Source of the DNA: an uncultured Butyrivibrio sp.
Lineage (GTDB): Bacteria; Bacillota; Clostridia; Lachnospirales; Lachnospiraceae
Assembly: GCA_946536145.1 (NCBI GenBank)
Contig: CAMNEA010000012.1
Coordinates: 1 to 52,854, forward strand
Length of the DNA stretch: 52,854 nt
Direction of reading: 5' to 3'
Positions 22,072-31,389 of this stretch are shown here, one piece after another. The translations under genes were made by a program, and so were the position numbers. The stretch's first letter is position 1, and each line of letters opens with the position of its first letter. Below the pieces are notes generated by a model. It saw nothing but the letters and a program-made list of their open reading frames with translations, had not been told where the DNA came from and made no database searches.

Positions 22072-22767
22072 GTGGCAGATAAGATCACAAATTTTGAGGA
22101 TTATGTAAAGAATCAGTCCAAAAATACCGGTGATCAGACGCCTCCTGCCAGTGAAGAGATCAAACAGGAGACCATGGAGATCCAGATAGAGGATCCTTTT
22201 CAGTTTCTCAATGAGCAGGAGAGGGAAGAGTATATCCTTCAAAGGCAGAAAGAGAAGCAAAAGGACAGGACACATATAGCGGAACCGGAGAAGGATAGCG
22301 GTCCTGTTCCCCGGGCAGAAGACAGCCCCAAAGGGAATGACAACAGGGAAGACTACGATGAGGAATACCCGGATGATGACGAGGTCTTGCCTCACCGCGA
22401 AGTCAATGTAGAGCTGCTTGTACGGATTGCCTCGGTGATAACCGGAATTATTATCCTTGCAGTTATCGGGCTGATCCTTAAGATCAGGGTATACGATGTA
22501 TACTTTGCGCCGGATCCTGACGAGGCTGTCGAAGTGGCCATAGCAATACCTGCGGGTTTTATCCCCAAGGATGATACCGTAGTCGTAACAGGCGCGACAT
22601 CATTAAACTTAAGATCGGGACCCGGGACAGACAGCACCATAATCACTGCTGTGGCCGATGGTACTGAGCTAAAAAGGATTGCTGTCTCAGAAGATGACTC
22701 CTGGGCTTTTATTGAATATGACGGGCAGTACCTCTATGCCTCCATGAAATATCTTGAGGCAGAGTAG
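22072..22767 (+). CDS. Membrane protein with extracellular SH3b domain
   Basis: A 231-residue protein. Residues 1-115 are acidic and Gln/Lys/Glu-rich and probably cytoplasmic. One membrane segment lies at about 123-145 (ITGIIILAVIGLILKI). The last 65 residues form a bacterial SH3 domain with SLNLRSGPGTDSTIIT and WAFIEYDGQYLYASMKYL. Such domains bind cell-wall peptides. GTG 22072 is chosen since GGGGAG at 22059-22064 fits it better than the TTG at 22066. Its stop abuts the stop of the opposing gene. Confidence 0.75.
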   Translation: MADKITNFEDYVKNQSKNTGDQTPPASEEIKQETMEIQIEDPFQFLNEQEREEYILQRQKEKQKDRTHIAEPEKDSGPVPRAEDSPKGNDNREDYDEEYPDDDEVLPHREVNVELLVRIASVITGIIILAVIGLILKIRVYDVYFAPDPDEAVEVAIAIPAGFIPKDDTVVVTGATSLNLRSGPGTDSTIITAVADGTELKRIAVSEDDSWAFIEYDGQYLYASMKYLEAE

Positions 22768-23199
22768 TCAGAGCCACTTAAAAAAGCAATCCAGCGCTTC
22801 TGAGAGATTATTACTGGATCTGGAGAATAAATCGACCTTTGAGAGGATCTCATCCGGGGATTTGCCACACCGAGCGGCAATTTTCCCGGCACTTCTTTCT
22901 TCGAGGGCCGAAAAGTCCATATTTATAAGAAGCGTGTTGTGAAGCGCAGCGATATCCTGATAGAGAGTAGGATATTTTTTCCTTACGATCTCAAACTCGT
23001 CGAGGATCTGTTCCCTGCTCTGAAGACAAAAAAGTTCATAGGCAGCTTCTACTATCTCAGGAGGTTCAATCTCATCCTCGTAGGAGTTGTTCTCATAGTT
23101 GTCCCTGGTCGAATAGTATTCGCATATTTCCTGGACCAGGGCTCCTATTTTGTTATTGTCGTATAATTTATGCAGTTCTTCGTATTTTTTTTCGCTCAT
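22768..23199 (-). CDS. Uncharacterised acidic helical protein
   Basis: A 143-residue protein of unknown family. It is rich in Glu/Asp/Leu, predicted helical from its pattern, with no membrane segment or Cys motif. It converges on the SH3 gene with no gap between the stop codons and is divergent from murI. I cannot assign a role. Confidence 0.65.
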   Translation of the reverse strand: MSEKKYEELHKLYDNNKIGALVQEICEYYSTRDNYENNSYEDEIEPPEIVEAAYELFCLQSREQILDEFEIVRKKYPTLYQDIAALHNTLLINMDFSALEERSAGKIAARCGKSPDEILSKVDLFSRSSNNLSEALDCFFKWL

Positions 23200-23271
23200 G
23201 GGTTTATTTTAACATAATCCCGAGGCATAAGTCTTTTAGCAGACGAAATTATTCTATAAAGAAGGAAAGCT

Positions 23272-24060
23272 ATGAAAATTGGAATATTTGATTCCGGAAT
23301 AGGCGGTCTTTCCGTACTTCATGAGGCATATCATGCACTTCCGGACCAGGAATTCATTTTTTACGCTGACACTGAGCATGTGCCATACGGGCTCAGAACT
23401 CCGGCTGAGATAACAGGATTTGCAAAAGAGATAACGCAGTTTTTGCTGGATAAGGGCGCCGAGGCAATCGTCGTTGCCTGCAATACCGCAACAAGTGTGG
23501 CTATCAGGGAGCTAAGACGCATATACGATATTCCCATTCTCGGGATGGAGCCTGCAGTTAAGCCTGCGGTCGAGGGCACGGAAGATAAGCGCATAATGGT
23601 GATAGCAACGCCGGTGACCATACGGGAAGACAAGCTGAGGGACCTTCTGCACAGAGTGGATGAGCACCACAGGGTCGATCTTCTTGCAATGCCAAGGCTG
23701 GTGGAGTTTGCCGAGAGGGAAGAGTTTGACTCGAAGGAGGTTGACGACTACATCAGGGAACAGTTTTCTTCTTTTGACAGATCAAGATACTGCGCTCTGG
23801 TGCTTGGATGTACTCACTTTAATTATTTCAAGCCATCTCTTCGCGGATACTTTGGAGAAGATACGCTGCTCATAGACGGCAACAGAGGGACGGTAAGACA
23901 TCTGGCAGAAGTATTAGGGCTTGGTATGAATAATGACTACAATATATTGTGGTCAGATACAGCTAAATATTTTTTTTCGGGACAAGAGATAACAGACGAA
24001 AAAACCTTAAACTACCTGCACAGACTGCATTTGCGGCTTGAAAAAGTCAGAGATATTTAG
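23272..24060 (+). CDS. murI: Glutamate racemase
   Basis: A 262-residue cofactor-independent racemase supplying D-Glu for peptidoglycan. The N-terminus has FDSGIGGLSV. The two catalytic Cys lie in VVACNTATS and LGCTHF, with GMEPAVKPA between them. The length is typical. A GAAGGAAAG ribosome site precedes the ATG. Confidence 0.96.
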   Translation: MKIGIFDSGIGGLSVLHEAYHALPDQEFIFYADTEHVPYGLRTPAEITGFAKEITQFLLDKGAEAIVVACNTATSVAIRELRRIYDIPILGMEPAVKPAVEGTEDKRIMVIATPVTIREDKLRDLLHRVDEHHRVDLLAMPRLVEFAEREEFDSKEVDDYIREQFSSFDRSRYCALVLGCTHFNYFKPSLRGYFGEDTLLIDGNRGTVRHLAEVLGLGMNNDYNILWSDTAKYFFSGQEITDEKTLNYLHRLHLRLEKVRDI

Positions 24061-24062
24061 AC

Positions 24063-24131
24063 TTGAATATATCAATATAATGTACTATTATATTAATGTA
24101 ACCACAAGATATAGTTGTTCTTGTGGCTACA
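24063..24131 (+). promoter_or_regulatory. nrdD promoter with NrdR-like box and leader hairpin
   Basis: TTGAAT (24063-24068), 17 bases, TATTAT (24086-24091). ACAAGATATAGTTGT (24103-24117) read in reverse gives ACAACTATATCTTGT, close to the NrdR box. The same bases lie within a 13-bp, one-mismatch stem (24097-24109 with 24119-24131) at the predicted 5' end of the mRNA. Confidence 0.55.
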
Positions 24132-24174
24132 ATTATCTATGAGGGTTACTGATCAATTCTACAAGGGGGTTATT

Positions 24175-26412
24175 ATGAAGATCATTAAGAGAAGTGGCAA
24201 GGAAGTTGCTTTTGACGGTTCCAAGATCATCGCAGCCATAGAGAAGGCCAATAATGAGGTCACAGAGGAGAAAAAGCTGACAGAGGGTCAGATCACAGAC
24301 ATTGAGAGAGCCGTTGAGAAGCAGTGTGCCTCTCTTACCCGCGCCGCCAGCGTTGAGGAGATCCAGGACATGGTAGAGGATGGCCTGATGAAATCCGGCA
24401 AATTTGAGGTGGCAAGAAAATATATTACATACAGATACAAACATGCTCTTGTCAGAAAGTCCAACACGACAGACGAACAGATCATGTCTCTCATAGAGTG
24501 CAACAACGAGGAAGTCAAGCAGGAGAACTCCAATAAGAATCCCACTGTAAACAGCGTACAGAGGGACTACATGGCAGGCGAAGTCAGCAAGGATATAACA
24601 AAGAGATTTCTTTTGCCGGATGACGTTGTAAAAGCCCATGAAGAGGGTCTTATCCACTTCCATGATGCAGATTACTTTGCACAGCATATGCACAACTGCT
24701 GCCTTGTAAACCTCGAGGATATGCTTCAGAACGGAACGGTCATCTCAGAGACTATGATAGAGCGTCCCAAGAGCTTTTCAACGGCGTGCAACATTGCTAC
24801 CCAGGCAATTGCGCAGATCGCGAGCTCGCAGTACGGTGGTCAGAGCATAACACTCTCTCATCTGGTTCCCTTTGTCGATATAAGCAGACAGAAGTTCCGC
24901 AAGGAAGTTGCCCTTGAGTTTGAAACCGCAGGGATGAAGATCAACAAGAAGCAGGTCGATGAGATCGCAGAGATGCGTGTAAAGAAGGAAATAGAGAGAG
25001 GATGCCAGGTCATTCAGTACCAGGTCATCACACTTATGACCACCAACGGTCAGGCGCCTTTCATCACAGTATATATGTATCTTGACGAGGTTCCGGAGGG
25101 ACAGACCAGGGAAGATCTGGCGATGGTGATAGAGGAGATGCTCAGGCAGCGCATCATGGGTGTCAAGAATGAAAAAGGACAGCTCATCACACCTGCATTC
25201 CCGAAGCTTATCTATGTTCTTGATGAGGACAATATAAATGAAGATTCCAAATACTGGTATCTGACAGAGCTTGCTGCCAAGTGTACTGCCAAGAGGATGG
25301 TTCCGGATTATATCTCGGCCAAGAAGATGAAGGAGCTCAAAAAAGGCGATGTATATCCCTGCATGGGATGCAGATCATTCCTTACGCCCGACAACGAAGA
25401 TCTTGCAGAGGGTCTTTGCAATGCAGGAAATAAGGCGCACGCACTCAACTATGTTGAAGGCAGCCACAAATACTACGGAAGATTCAATCAGGGAGTGGTT
25501 ACACTGAATCTTGTTGATGTCGCCTGCTCGTCAGCCAAGGATGAGGACAGGTTCTGGTCGATCCTCGAGGAGAGGACAGAGCTGTGCTACAGAGCACTTA
25601 TGTGCAGACACAGAAGGCTCCTTGGAACACCTTCTGATGTTGCGCCGATACTTTGGCAGAACGGCGCACTTGCAAGACTGGGCAAGGGCGAAAAGATAGA
25701 TCCGCTTCTTTACGGCAATTATTCGACGATCTCACTTGGATACGCGGGACTCTGTGAGTGTACCAAATACATGAAGGGTGTATCCCATACTGATCCAAGG
25801 GGAAAAGACTTTGCTCTTAAGGTAATGCAGTTCCTCAATGACAAGTGCGCAAAGTGGAGAGCGGCAACCAATATTTCCTTCAGTCTCTACGGAACACCGC
25901 TTGAGTCAACCACCTACAAGTTTGCGAAGGCTCTTCAGCAGAGATTTGGCATCATCCCTGAGGTCACAGACAAGAACTACATCACCAACAGCTACCATGT
26001 GCATGTGACCGAACAGATTGATGCATTTACCAAGCTTAAGTTTGAGTCTGAGTTCCAGGCGCTCTCACCGGGTGGAGCCATCAGCTACGTGGAAGTTCCC
26101 GATATGAACAACAACCTTGAGGCAGTTATCTCGGTTATGAAATATATCTATGAGAACATCATGTACGCAGAGCTCAACACCAAGTCTGATTTCTGCCAGT
26201 GCTGCGGATACGACGGTGAGATCAAGATAGTTACCGACACTGACGGGAAACTTATCTGGGAGTGCCCAAACTGTGGTAACCGCGATCAGAACAAGATGAA
26301 TGTTGCAAGGCGTACCTGTGGCTACATCGGGACGCAGTTCTGGAATCAGGGCCGCACACAGGAGATCAAGGAGAGAGTTCTCCACATGAGCAATCCAAAG
26401 CTTAGCGTATAA
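24175..26412 (+). CDS. nrdD: Anaerobic (class III) ribonucleoside-triphosphate reductase
   Basis: A 745-residue glycyl-radical enzyme that makes dNTPs without oxygen. An N-terminal ATP-cone (1-90) gives allosteric control. The C-terminus has the zinc site CQCCGY...CPNCGN and the radical site RRTCGYIG with Gly716. ATG 24175 sits behind AAGGGGG; an upstream in-frame start lies inside the leader hairpin and is rejected. The activase nrdG is 189 bases downstream. Confidence 0.97.
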   Translation: MKIIKRSGKEVAFDGSKIIAAIEKANNEVTEEKKLTEGQITDIERAVEKQCASLTRAASVEEIQDMVEDGLMKSGKFEVARKYITYRYKHALVRKSNTTDEQIMSLIECNNEEVKQENSNKNPTVNSVQRDYMAGEVSKDITKRFLLPDDVVKAHEEGLIHFHDADYFAQHMHNCCLVNLEDMLQNGTVISETMIERPKSFSTACNIATQAIAQIASSQYGGQSITLSHLVPFVDISRQKFRKEVALEFETAGMKINKKQVDEIAEMRVKKEIERGCQVIQYQVITLMTTNGQAPFITVYMYLDEVPEGQTREDLAMVIEEMLRQRIMGVKNEKGQLITPAFPKLIYVLDEDNINEDSKYWYLTELAAKCTAKRMVPDYISAKKMKELKKGDVYPCMGCRSFLTPDNEDLAEGLCNAGNKAHALNYVEGSHKYYGRFNQGVVTLNLVDVACSSAKDEDRFWSILEERTELCYRALMCRHRRLLGTPSDVAPILWQNGALARLGKGEKIDPLLYGNYSTISLGYAGLCECTKYMKGVSHTDPRGKDFALKVMQFLNDKCAKWRAATNISFSLYGTPLESTTYKFAKALQQRFGIIPEVTDKNYITNSYHVHVTEQIDAFTKLKFESEFQALSPGGAISYVEVPDMNNNLEAVISVMKYIYENIMYAELNTKSDFCQCCGYDGEIKIVTDTDGKLIWECPNCGNRDQNKMNVARRTCGYIGTQFWNQGRTQEIKERVLHMSNPKLSV

Positions 26413-26466
26413 TCAGAAATCCGCACCGGTTTTGGGTTTAGCAGGAAGAAAGTTAAGCAGGCATTT

Positions 26467-26579
26467 CGACGAAGTCGTCTTTAAAGTCTGTTTGGACATT
26501 TTTGAATCTTGGATTCAAAAGCATATACCCGTGTGGGTATTGCAGGGGGTGAACGAGCCGGGAGTAAATTCCCGGCTCG
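26467..26579. repeat. Four stacked hairpins between nrdD and nrdG
   Basis: CGAC/GTCG (26467-26477), TTTTGAATC/GATTCAAAA (26500-26520), ATACCC/GGGTAT (26525-26540) and CGAGCCGGGA/TCCCGGCTCG (26554-26579). None has a T tract. The last ends 10 bases before the nrdG ribosome site. Confidence 0.7.
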
Positions 26580-26601
26580 CGTTATATATGAGGATATGAC
26601 T

Positions 26602-27150
26602 ATGAATTACGGACAGATTTACTATAATGATGTGGCAAACGGGGCAGGGTGCAGGACAGCGCTGTTTGTGTCCGGGTGCACGCATCACTGCAAAGGATGT
26701 TTTAATGAGGTGACCTGGGATTTTGGCTACGGGGAGCCGTACACAAAAGAGGTAGAGGATGAGATCATAGAATCGCTAAAGCCCCCTTATATTGCCGGCC
26801 TGACTATCCTGGGAGGCGAGCCTATGGAGATAGTCAATCAAAAGGAGATCAGACCCCTGCTTGAGCGGGTAAAAAAGGAAGTCCCCGGGGCAAGTGTGTG
26901 GATCTATTCGGGCTATCTGTGGGAGGAGCTTACCGATCCTGCCAATAAGAGATGCCACAGCGAAGACACCATGGCAATACTTTCGATGACGGATATACTG
27001 GTGGACGGTGAATTCATAGAGGATAAGAGAAATCTGATGCTAAGGTTCAGGGGATCTGAGAACCAGAGGATCATAGATGTAAGGGAGAGTATCAAAAAAG
27101 GAGGCGTAGTCCTTTCTGGCTATAATGAGAAGGATACCTCTCGTCTGTAG
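26602..27150 (+). CDS. nrdG: Anaerobic ribonucleotide reductase activating protein
   Basis: A 182-residue radical-SAM enzyme that forms the glycyl radical of NrdD. The 4Fe-4S motif CTHHCKGC is present (CxxxCxxC), followed by FNEVTWDFGYG and LTILGGEPM. The frame is open back to 26509, but GAGGA (26590-26594) and the family length favour ATG 26602. Confidence 0.94.
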   Translation: MNYGQIYYNDVANGAGCRTALFVSGCTHHCKGCFNEVTWDFGYGEPYTKEVEDEIIESLKPPYIAGLTILGGEPMEIVNQKEIRPLLERVKKEVPGASVWIYSGYLWEELTDPANKRCHSEDTMAILSMTDILVDGEFIEDKRNLMLRFRGSENQRIIDVRESIKKGGVVLSGYNEKDTSRL

Positions 27151-27188
27151 GGAAATTTTCTGTTCAACATATTCCATATTTCAGACAA

Positions 27189-27226
27189 TGAAAGCGCTTA
27201 CATTAGAGTTTCCTATTGCTTATTAT
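27189..27226 (+). promoter_or_regulatory. kdgK promoter overlapped by a perfect cre site
   Basis: TTACAT (27198-27203), 17 bases, TATTAT (27221-27226) makes a good promoter. TGAAAGCGCTTACA (27189-27202) fits the cre consensus TGWAANCGNTNWCA at every position and covers the -35 box, which predicts repression by CcpA or a LacI-family regulator. Confidence 0.75.
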
Positions 27227-27283
27227 AGAATCATCAGTATTTTACTGAAGTGTAGTGTTTGATGATTTCAAAGGAGGCCTGCC

Positions 27284-28306
27284 ATGGGAGACGGGAAATT
27301 TGATCTTTTAACCTTTGGAGAGATTATGCTTCGTCTTTCCCCACCTAATTACGAGCTTATGACCAGGGGAGATGTGTTCGATAAGAGGGCAGGCGGTTCC
27401 GAGCTCAATGTTGCGTCCGGCGTCGCTCTTTTGGGGCTTCGTACCGGCGTGATATCGAGACTTCCACAAAATGCCCTGGGAACCTTCATCAAGAACAGGA
27501 TAAGATTTGAAGGTGTATCAGACGACTATCTTATATATGATGACTCGCCTGAGGCAAGACTTGGGATCTACTACTATGAGAACGGAGCAGCTCCCAGAAA
27601 GCCTTCGATCGTCTATGACAGGATGAACTCTTCCATCACAAGGATATCTTTTGACGAGATACCCGAGAGTGTCTACACAAATGCCAGGATGTTCCATACA
27701 AGCGGTATAACACTTGCCCTTGGAAAGAGCACCTGCGATGTTGCGACCAGGATGATACGCCGCTTTAAAGAGAGCGGAGCGATTGTATCTTTTGACTGCA
27801 ACTACAGAGCAAACCTCTGGAGTGAAGAAGAGGCCCGCAGTACGATAAAGTCTATCCTTCCCTATATTGATGTACTCTTCGTATCCGAGGAGACCTCAAG
27901 GCGCATGATGCAGAAAGAGGGCGAGCTGTCGGATATTATGAAGAGCTACACGACGGAGTATCCGGTCAAGATCGTGTGCACAACCCAGAGGCAGGTCATC
28001 AGCCCGAGAAAGCACAATTTCACATCCACGATCTACAGCGCTGAGACCGATGAATTCTTTACCGAAAAACCATATATGGATATAGATGTAATAGACAGGA
28101 TTGGTTCGGGGGATGCATACGTATCGGGAGTACTTTACGGGATCCTCAAATATAATGATCCGGCGAAGGCTCTTGCCTACGGCAATGCCACATCAAGCGT
28201 CAAGAATACGATTCCGGGAGATCTGCCGGCCTGCGATCTTGCACAGATAGACAGCATTATCAGAAACCACAATGCAGATGGTCCCACCAGCGAGCTTAAC
28301 CGCTGA
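27284..28306 (+). CDS. kdgK: PfkB-family sugar kinase, probable 2-keto-3-deoxygluconate kinase
   Basis: A 340-residue PfkB kinase. GGSELNVASGVALLG matches the N-terminal substrate motif and DRIGSGDAYVSGVLYG the C-terminal motif with the catalytic Asp. FGEIMLRLSPP and FDCNYRANLW are typical of KdgK, which makes KDPG from KDG in pectin/uronate breakdown. A cre site in its promoter fits a carbon-catabolite-controlled role. No pectinolytic gene is adjacent, so the substrate is moderately sure. Confidence 0.85.
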   Translation: MGDGKFDLLTFGEIMLRLSPPNYELMTRGDVFDKRAGGSELNVASGVALLGLRTGVISRLPQNALGTFIKNRIRFEGVSDDYLIYDDSPEARLGIYYYENGAAPRKPSIVYDRMNSSITRISFDEIPESVYTNARMFHTSGITLALGKSTCDVATRMIRRFKESGAIVSFDCNYRANLWSEEEARSTIKSILPYIDVLFVSEETSRRMMQKEGELSDIMKSYTTEYPVKIVCTTQRQVISPRKHNFTSTIYSAETDEFFTEKPYMDIDVIDRIGSGDAYVSGVLYGILKYNDPAKALAYGNATSSVKNTIPGDLPACDLAQIDSIIRNHNADGPTSELNR

Positions 28307-28370
28307 TCAAAAATGCCGATTTACGTTCGCCATGACGTATTTCCTTTATAAACCTTAAATGAACAGATGG

Positions 28371-28430
28371 AATCAGGGGATGGTCATATGCTCAACAAAA
28401 GAGCAGAATGACTGTCCCCTGATTTCTTTT
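28371..28430 (+). repeat. Second REP-like stem-loop, possibly terminator of kdgK
   Basis: AATCAGGGGA-GGTCAT (28371-28386) pairs with ATGAC-GTCCCCTGATT (28408-28424), with TGCTC/GAGCA inside, followed by TTTCTTTTT. Its GGGGA...TCCCC ends resemble the stem-loop at 10190-10239. Confidence 0.65.
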
Positions 28431-28453
28431 TCTCTATTATATAGTAAGAAACC

Positions 28454-28482
28454 TTGACAATATCCCAAATAATGGCTAAATT
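28454..28482 (+). promoter_or_regulatory. Promoter of proS
   Basis: TTGACA (28454-28459), 17 bases, TAAATT (28477-28482). The leader is only about 30 bases, too short for a T-box. Confidence 0.65.
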
Positions 28483-28515
28483 TTTTAGATATAAAATACA
28501 CAGGAGACTTAGACG

Positions 28516-29949
28516 ATGGCTGATAATAAAAAACTTGTTTCAGAAATAACCTCTATGGATGAGGATTTTACCCAGTGGTATACCGACGTCTGCATTAAGG
28601 CAGATCTTGTCAGTTACTCAAATATCAAGGGATGCATGGTGATTAAGCCCGCCGGATACGCGATCTGGGAGCTTATCCAGAAGCATCTTGATGCAAGATT
28701 CAAAGCAACAGGTGTCCAGAATGCCTATCTTCCCATGTTTATCCCAGAGTCACTTCTTCAGAAGGAGAAGGATCACGTGGAAGGATTTGCTCCGGAAGTA
28801 GCATGGGTGACACATGGCGGGCTTGAGCCGCTTACAGAGAGATACTGCGTGCGTCCTACTTCAGAGACGCTGTTCTGTGACTATTACAAGGGAGAGATCC
28901 ATTCCTACAAGGATCTTCCGCAGATCCTTAACCAGTGGTGCAGCGTAGTTCGCTGGGAGAAGGAGACAAGACCGTTCTTAAGGAGCAGGGAGTTCTTGTG
29001 GCAGGAAGGTCACACCGCCCATGCAACAATGGAGGAGGCTGAGGAGCGCACTCAGCAGATGCTGAATGTATACGCTGATTTCCTTGAGAATGATATGGCG
29101 ATCCCTGTTATCAAGGGGCAGAAGACAGATAAGGAGAAATTTGCAGGTGCTGAGGCCACATATACTGTAGAAGCCCTTATGCACGACGGAAGAGCCCTTC
29201 AGAGTGCGACAAGCCACAACTTCGGAGACGGATTTGCCAAGGCTTTCGATATCCAGTACGCAGGAAAAGACAATAAGCTCCACTATGTCTGCCAGACCTC
29301 ATGGGGACTCACTACCAGGACAATAGGAGCAATGATAATGGTTCACGGAGATAATTCCGGTCTTGTTGTTCCTCCTAAGATCGCGCCTGTGCAGGTAGTT
29401 GTTATCCCTATCCAGCAGAAGAAGGAAGGGGTTCTTGACGCAGCATATAAGATTGCGGAGAGCCTTGCAGACTTCAGGGTCAAGACAGATGATACAGACA
29501 GGACACCGGGCTTTAAGTTCGCTGAGCAGGAGATGAGAGGAATACCCGTAAGGATCGAGATAGGTCCCAAGGATCTCGAGGCGGGCAGCTGCATCCTTGT
29601 AAGAAGAGATACCAGAGAAAAGAGTGTCGTTTCGATTGACGAGGTTCCACAGAAGATTGGTGAGCTTCTTGACGCGATCCAGAATGATATGTTCGCAAGG
29701 GCTAAAAAGCACCTCGAGGAGCACACCTTTGCTGCTCACAACAAGGAGGAGTTCGCTGAGGCCTTTAAGGAAACTAAGGGCTTTGTAAAGGCAATGTGGT
29801 GCGGATGCCAGGAGTGCGAAGACAAGATCAAAGAGGAGTTTTCGGCAACCAGCAGATGCATTCCCTTCGAGCAGGAAAAGCTCTCAGACAGCTGCGTAAT
29901 GTGCGGAAAGAGCGCTACAAAGATGGTCTACTGGGGAAGAGCATATTGA
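28516..29949 (+). CDS. proS: Prolyl-tRNA synthetase (short, archaeal/eukaryotic type)
   Basis: A 477-residue class II synthetase. The class motifs appear as the PMFIPESLL region, [33 protein letters not shown] (motif 2, written here across residues 140-170) and the GxxxR end. The ~180-residue editing insertion of the long bacterial form is absent, and a C-terminal zinc-type domain with [10 protein letters not shown] and CVMCGKSA is present. It charges tRNA-Pro; a tRNA-Pro lies at the window end. A terminator follows. Confidence 0.95.
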   Translation: MADNKKLVSEITSMDEDFTQWYTDVCIKADLVSYSNIKGCMVIKPAGYAIWELIQKHLDARFKATGVQNAYLPMFIPESLLQKEKDHVEGFAPEVAWVTHGGLEPLTERYCVRPTSETLFCDYYKGEIHSYKDLPQILNQWCSVVRWEKETRPFLRSREFLWQEGHTAHATMEEAEERTQQMLNVYADFLENDMAIPVIKGQKTDKEKFAGAEATYTVEALMHDGRALQSATSHNFGDGFAKAFDIQYAGKDNKLHYVCQTSWGLTTRTIGAMIMVHGDNSGLVVPPKIAPVQVVVIPIQQKKEGVLDAAYKIAESLADFRVKTDDTDRTPGFKFAEQEMRGIPVRIEIGPKDLEAGSCILVRRDTREKSVVSIDEVPQKIGELLDAIQNDMFARAKKHLEEHTFAAHNKEEFAEAFKETKGFVKAMWCGCQECEDKIKEEFSATSRCIPFEQEKLSDSCVMCGKSATKMVYWGRAY

Positions 29950-29969
29950 TAATAATTCAGATACCGTGT

Positions 29970-30003
29970 CCCGGCTGCATAATAAGAGCGGCCGGGTTTT
30001 TTA
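29970..30003 (+). terminator. Terminator of proS
   Basis: CCCGGCTGC pairs with GCGGCCGGG (one T-G wobble) and is followed by TTTTTT. Confidence 0.92.
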
Positions 30004-30048
30004 CTCTCTATTATTCACAAAGCGCGTATTTTGGGCTATCATGAAGGT

Positions 30049-31389
30049 ATGATTATTAAGATGCCGGAGAATTGCAAAATTATACTGGACACCATCCACA
30101 ATGCAGGGTATGAGGCATATATTGTCGGAGGGTGTGTTAGGGATGCGCTTCTTGGAATAGAACCCAAGGACTGGGATATAACTACCAATGCCACGCCCTC
30201 GGATATAAAACAGCTTTTTAAAAGGACTATAGATACAGGAATTGAGCATGGCACTGTCACTGTAATGATTGGAAAACAGGGCTATGAGATAACTACCTAC
30301 AGGATAGACGGGAAATATGAGGATCACAGACATCCAAGAGAGGTGACTTTTACCAGAGATCTCACAGAGGATATGAAGAGGAGAGATTTTACCATAAATG
30401 CCATGGCCTACAATGAAGAAGAGGGTCTGATAGACCGCTTTGGCGGGATAAAGGATTTAAAAGACCACATTATCAGGTGTGTAGGCAATCCCTTAGAGCG
30501 ATTTTCCGAGGACGCCCTTCGGATGATGAGAGCTGTAAGGTTCTCAGCTCAGCTTGACTATGAGATAGAGCAGGGGACAAGGGAGGCGATAAAGGAACTG
30601 GCAGACAGTCTCAAGAAGATAAGTGCCGAGAGAATTCAGCAGGAACTTGTAAAGCTCCTTGTATCAGATAACCCGGGGAGGCTTAGGTGCGCCTATGAGC
30701 TTGGGATCACAAAGATCATACTTCCCGAGTTTGATGCCTGCATGGAGACAAGGCAGGAAAACATACATCACAGGTATTCTGTCGGAGAGCATATCGTTGT
30801 ATCTATTGAAAATGTCAGAGCAGACAGGATCCTGCGCCTTACCATGCTGATGCATGACCTTGGAAAACCCTCTACGCTGTCCACTGATGAAGACGGGACA
30901 ACACATTTTTACGGCCATGAAGAAAAGAGCACACAGATTGCCCGTGACATACTAAAGCGCCTTAAGTTCGACAGGGATACTACAGACAGAGTCTGCAACC
31001 TGGTCAGATACCACGATGTGAGGTTCCCCGCCACGGGTAAGAGCGTTCGAAGAGCCATTCACATGATCGGAGAGAGGGATTTTCCGTATCTTTTTGATAT
31101 AAGATACGCAGACACCATGGCGCAGAGCGAATATATGCGCGACGAGAAACTAAAGCTCATAGAGGACTGCAGAAGGGTCTATCAGCAGGTTTTGGATAAC
31201 GGGGACTGTGTAAGCTTAAGGACCCTTGCCGTTGGAGGCAGGGATCTGATAGAACTGGGTGTTAAACCGGGTAAAAAGCTCGGAGAAATACTGGATAAGA
31301 TGCTTAAAGACGTCCTTGATGAACCGGGGCACAATACCAGAGAATATCTGCTTGACAAAGACAGATTAAATAAGAGGTTTATGAAATGA
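30049..31389 (+). CDS. cca: CCA-adding tRNA nucleotidyltransferase with HD domain
   Basis: A 446-residue protein. The N-terminal nucleotidyltransferase has AYIVGGCVRDALLG and PKDWDITTNATP (metal-binding DxD region) and the neck residues RRDFTINAM and EDALRMMRAVRF. A C-terminal HD domain has LMHDLGKP. It adds CCA to tRNA 3' ends; both tRNAs in the window appear to lack encoded CCA. ATG 30049 is chosen by family N-terminus (MxxxxPE...); its ribosome site is weak and 30061 is possible. Confidence 0.92.
   Translation: MIIKMPENCKIILDTIHNAGYEAYIVGGCVRDALLGIEPKDWDITTNATPSDIKQLFKRTIDTGIEHGTVTVMIGKQGYEITTYRIDGKYEDHRHPREVTFTRDLTEDMKRRDFTINAMAYNEEEGLIDRFGGIKDLKDHIIRCVGNPLERFSEDALRMMRAVRFSAQLDYEIEQGTREAIKELADSLKKISAERIQQELVKLLVSDNPGRLRCAYELGITKIILPEFDACMETRQENIHHRYSVGEHIVVSIENVRADRILRLTMLMHDLGKPSTLSTDEDGTTHFYGHEEKSTQIARDILKRLKFDRDTTDRVCNLVRYHDVRFPATGKSVRRAIHMIGERDFPYLFDIRYADTMAQSEYMRDEKLKLIEDCRRVYQQVLDNGDCVSLRTLAVGGRDLIELGVKPGKKLGEILDKMLKDVLDEPGHNTREYLLDKDRLNKRFMK

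Noticed and set aside
28483..28515. T-box riboswitch before proS
   Set aside because: The predicted leader is only about 30 bases, far too short for a T-box.
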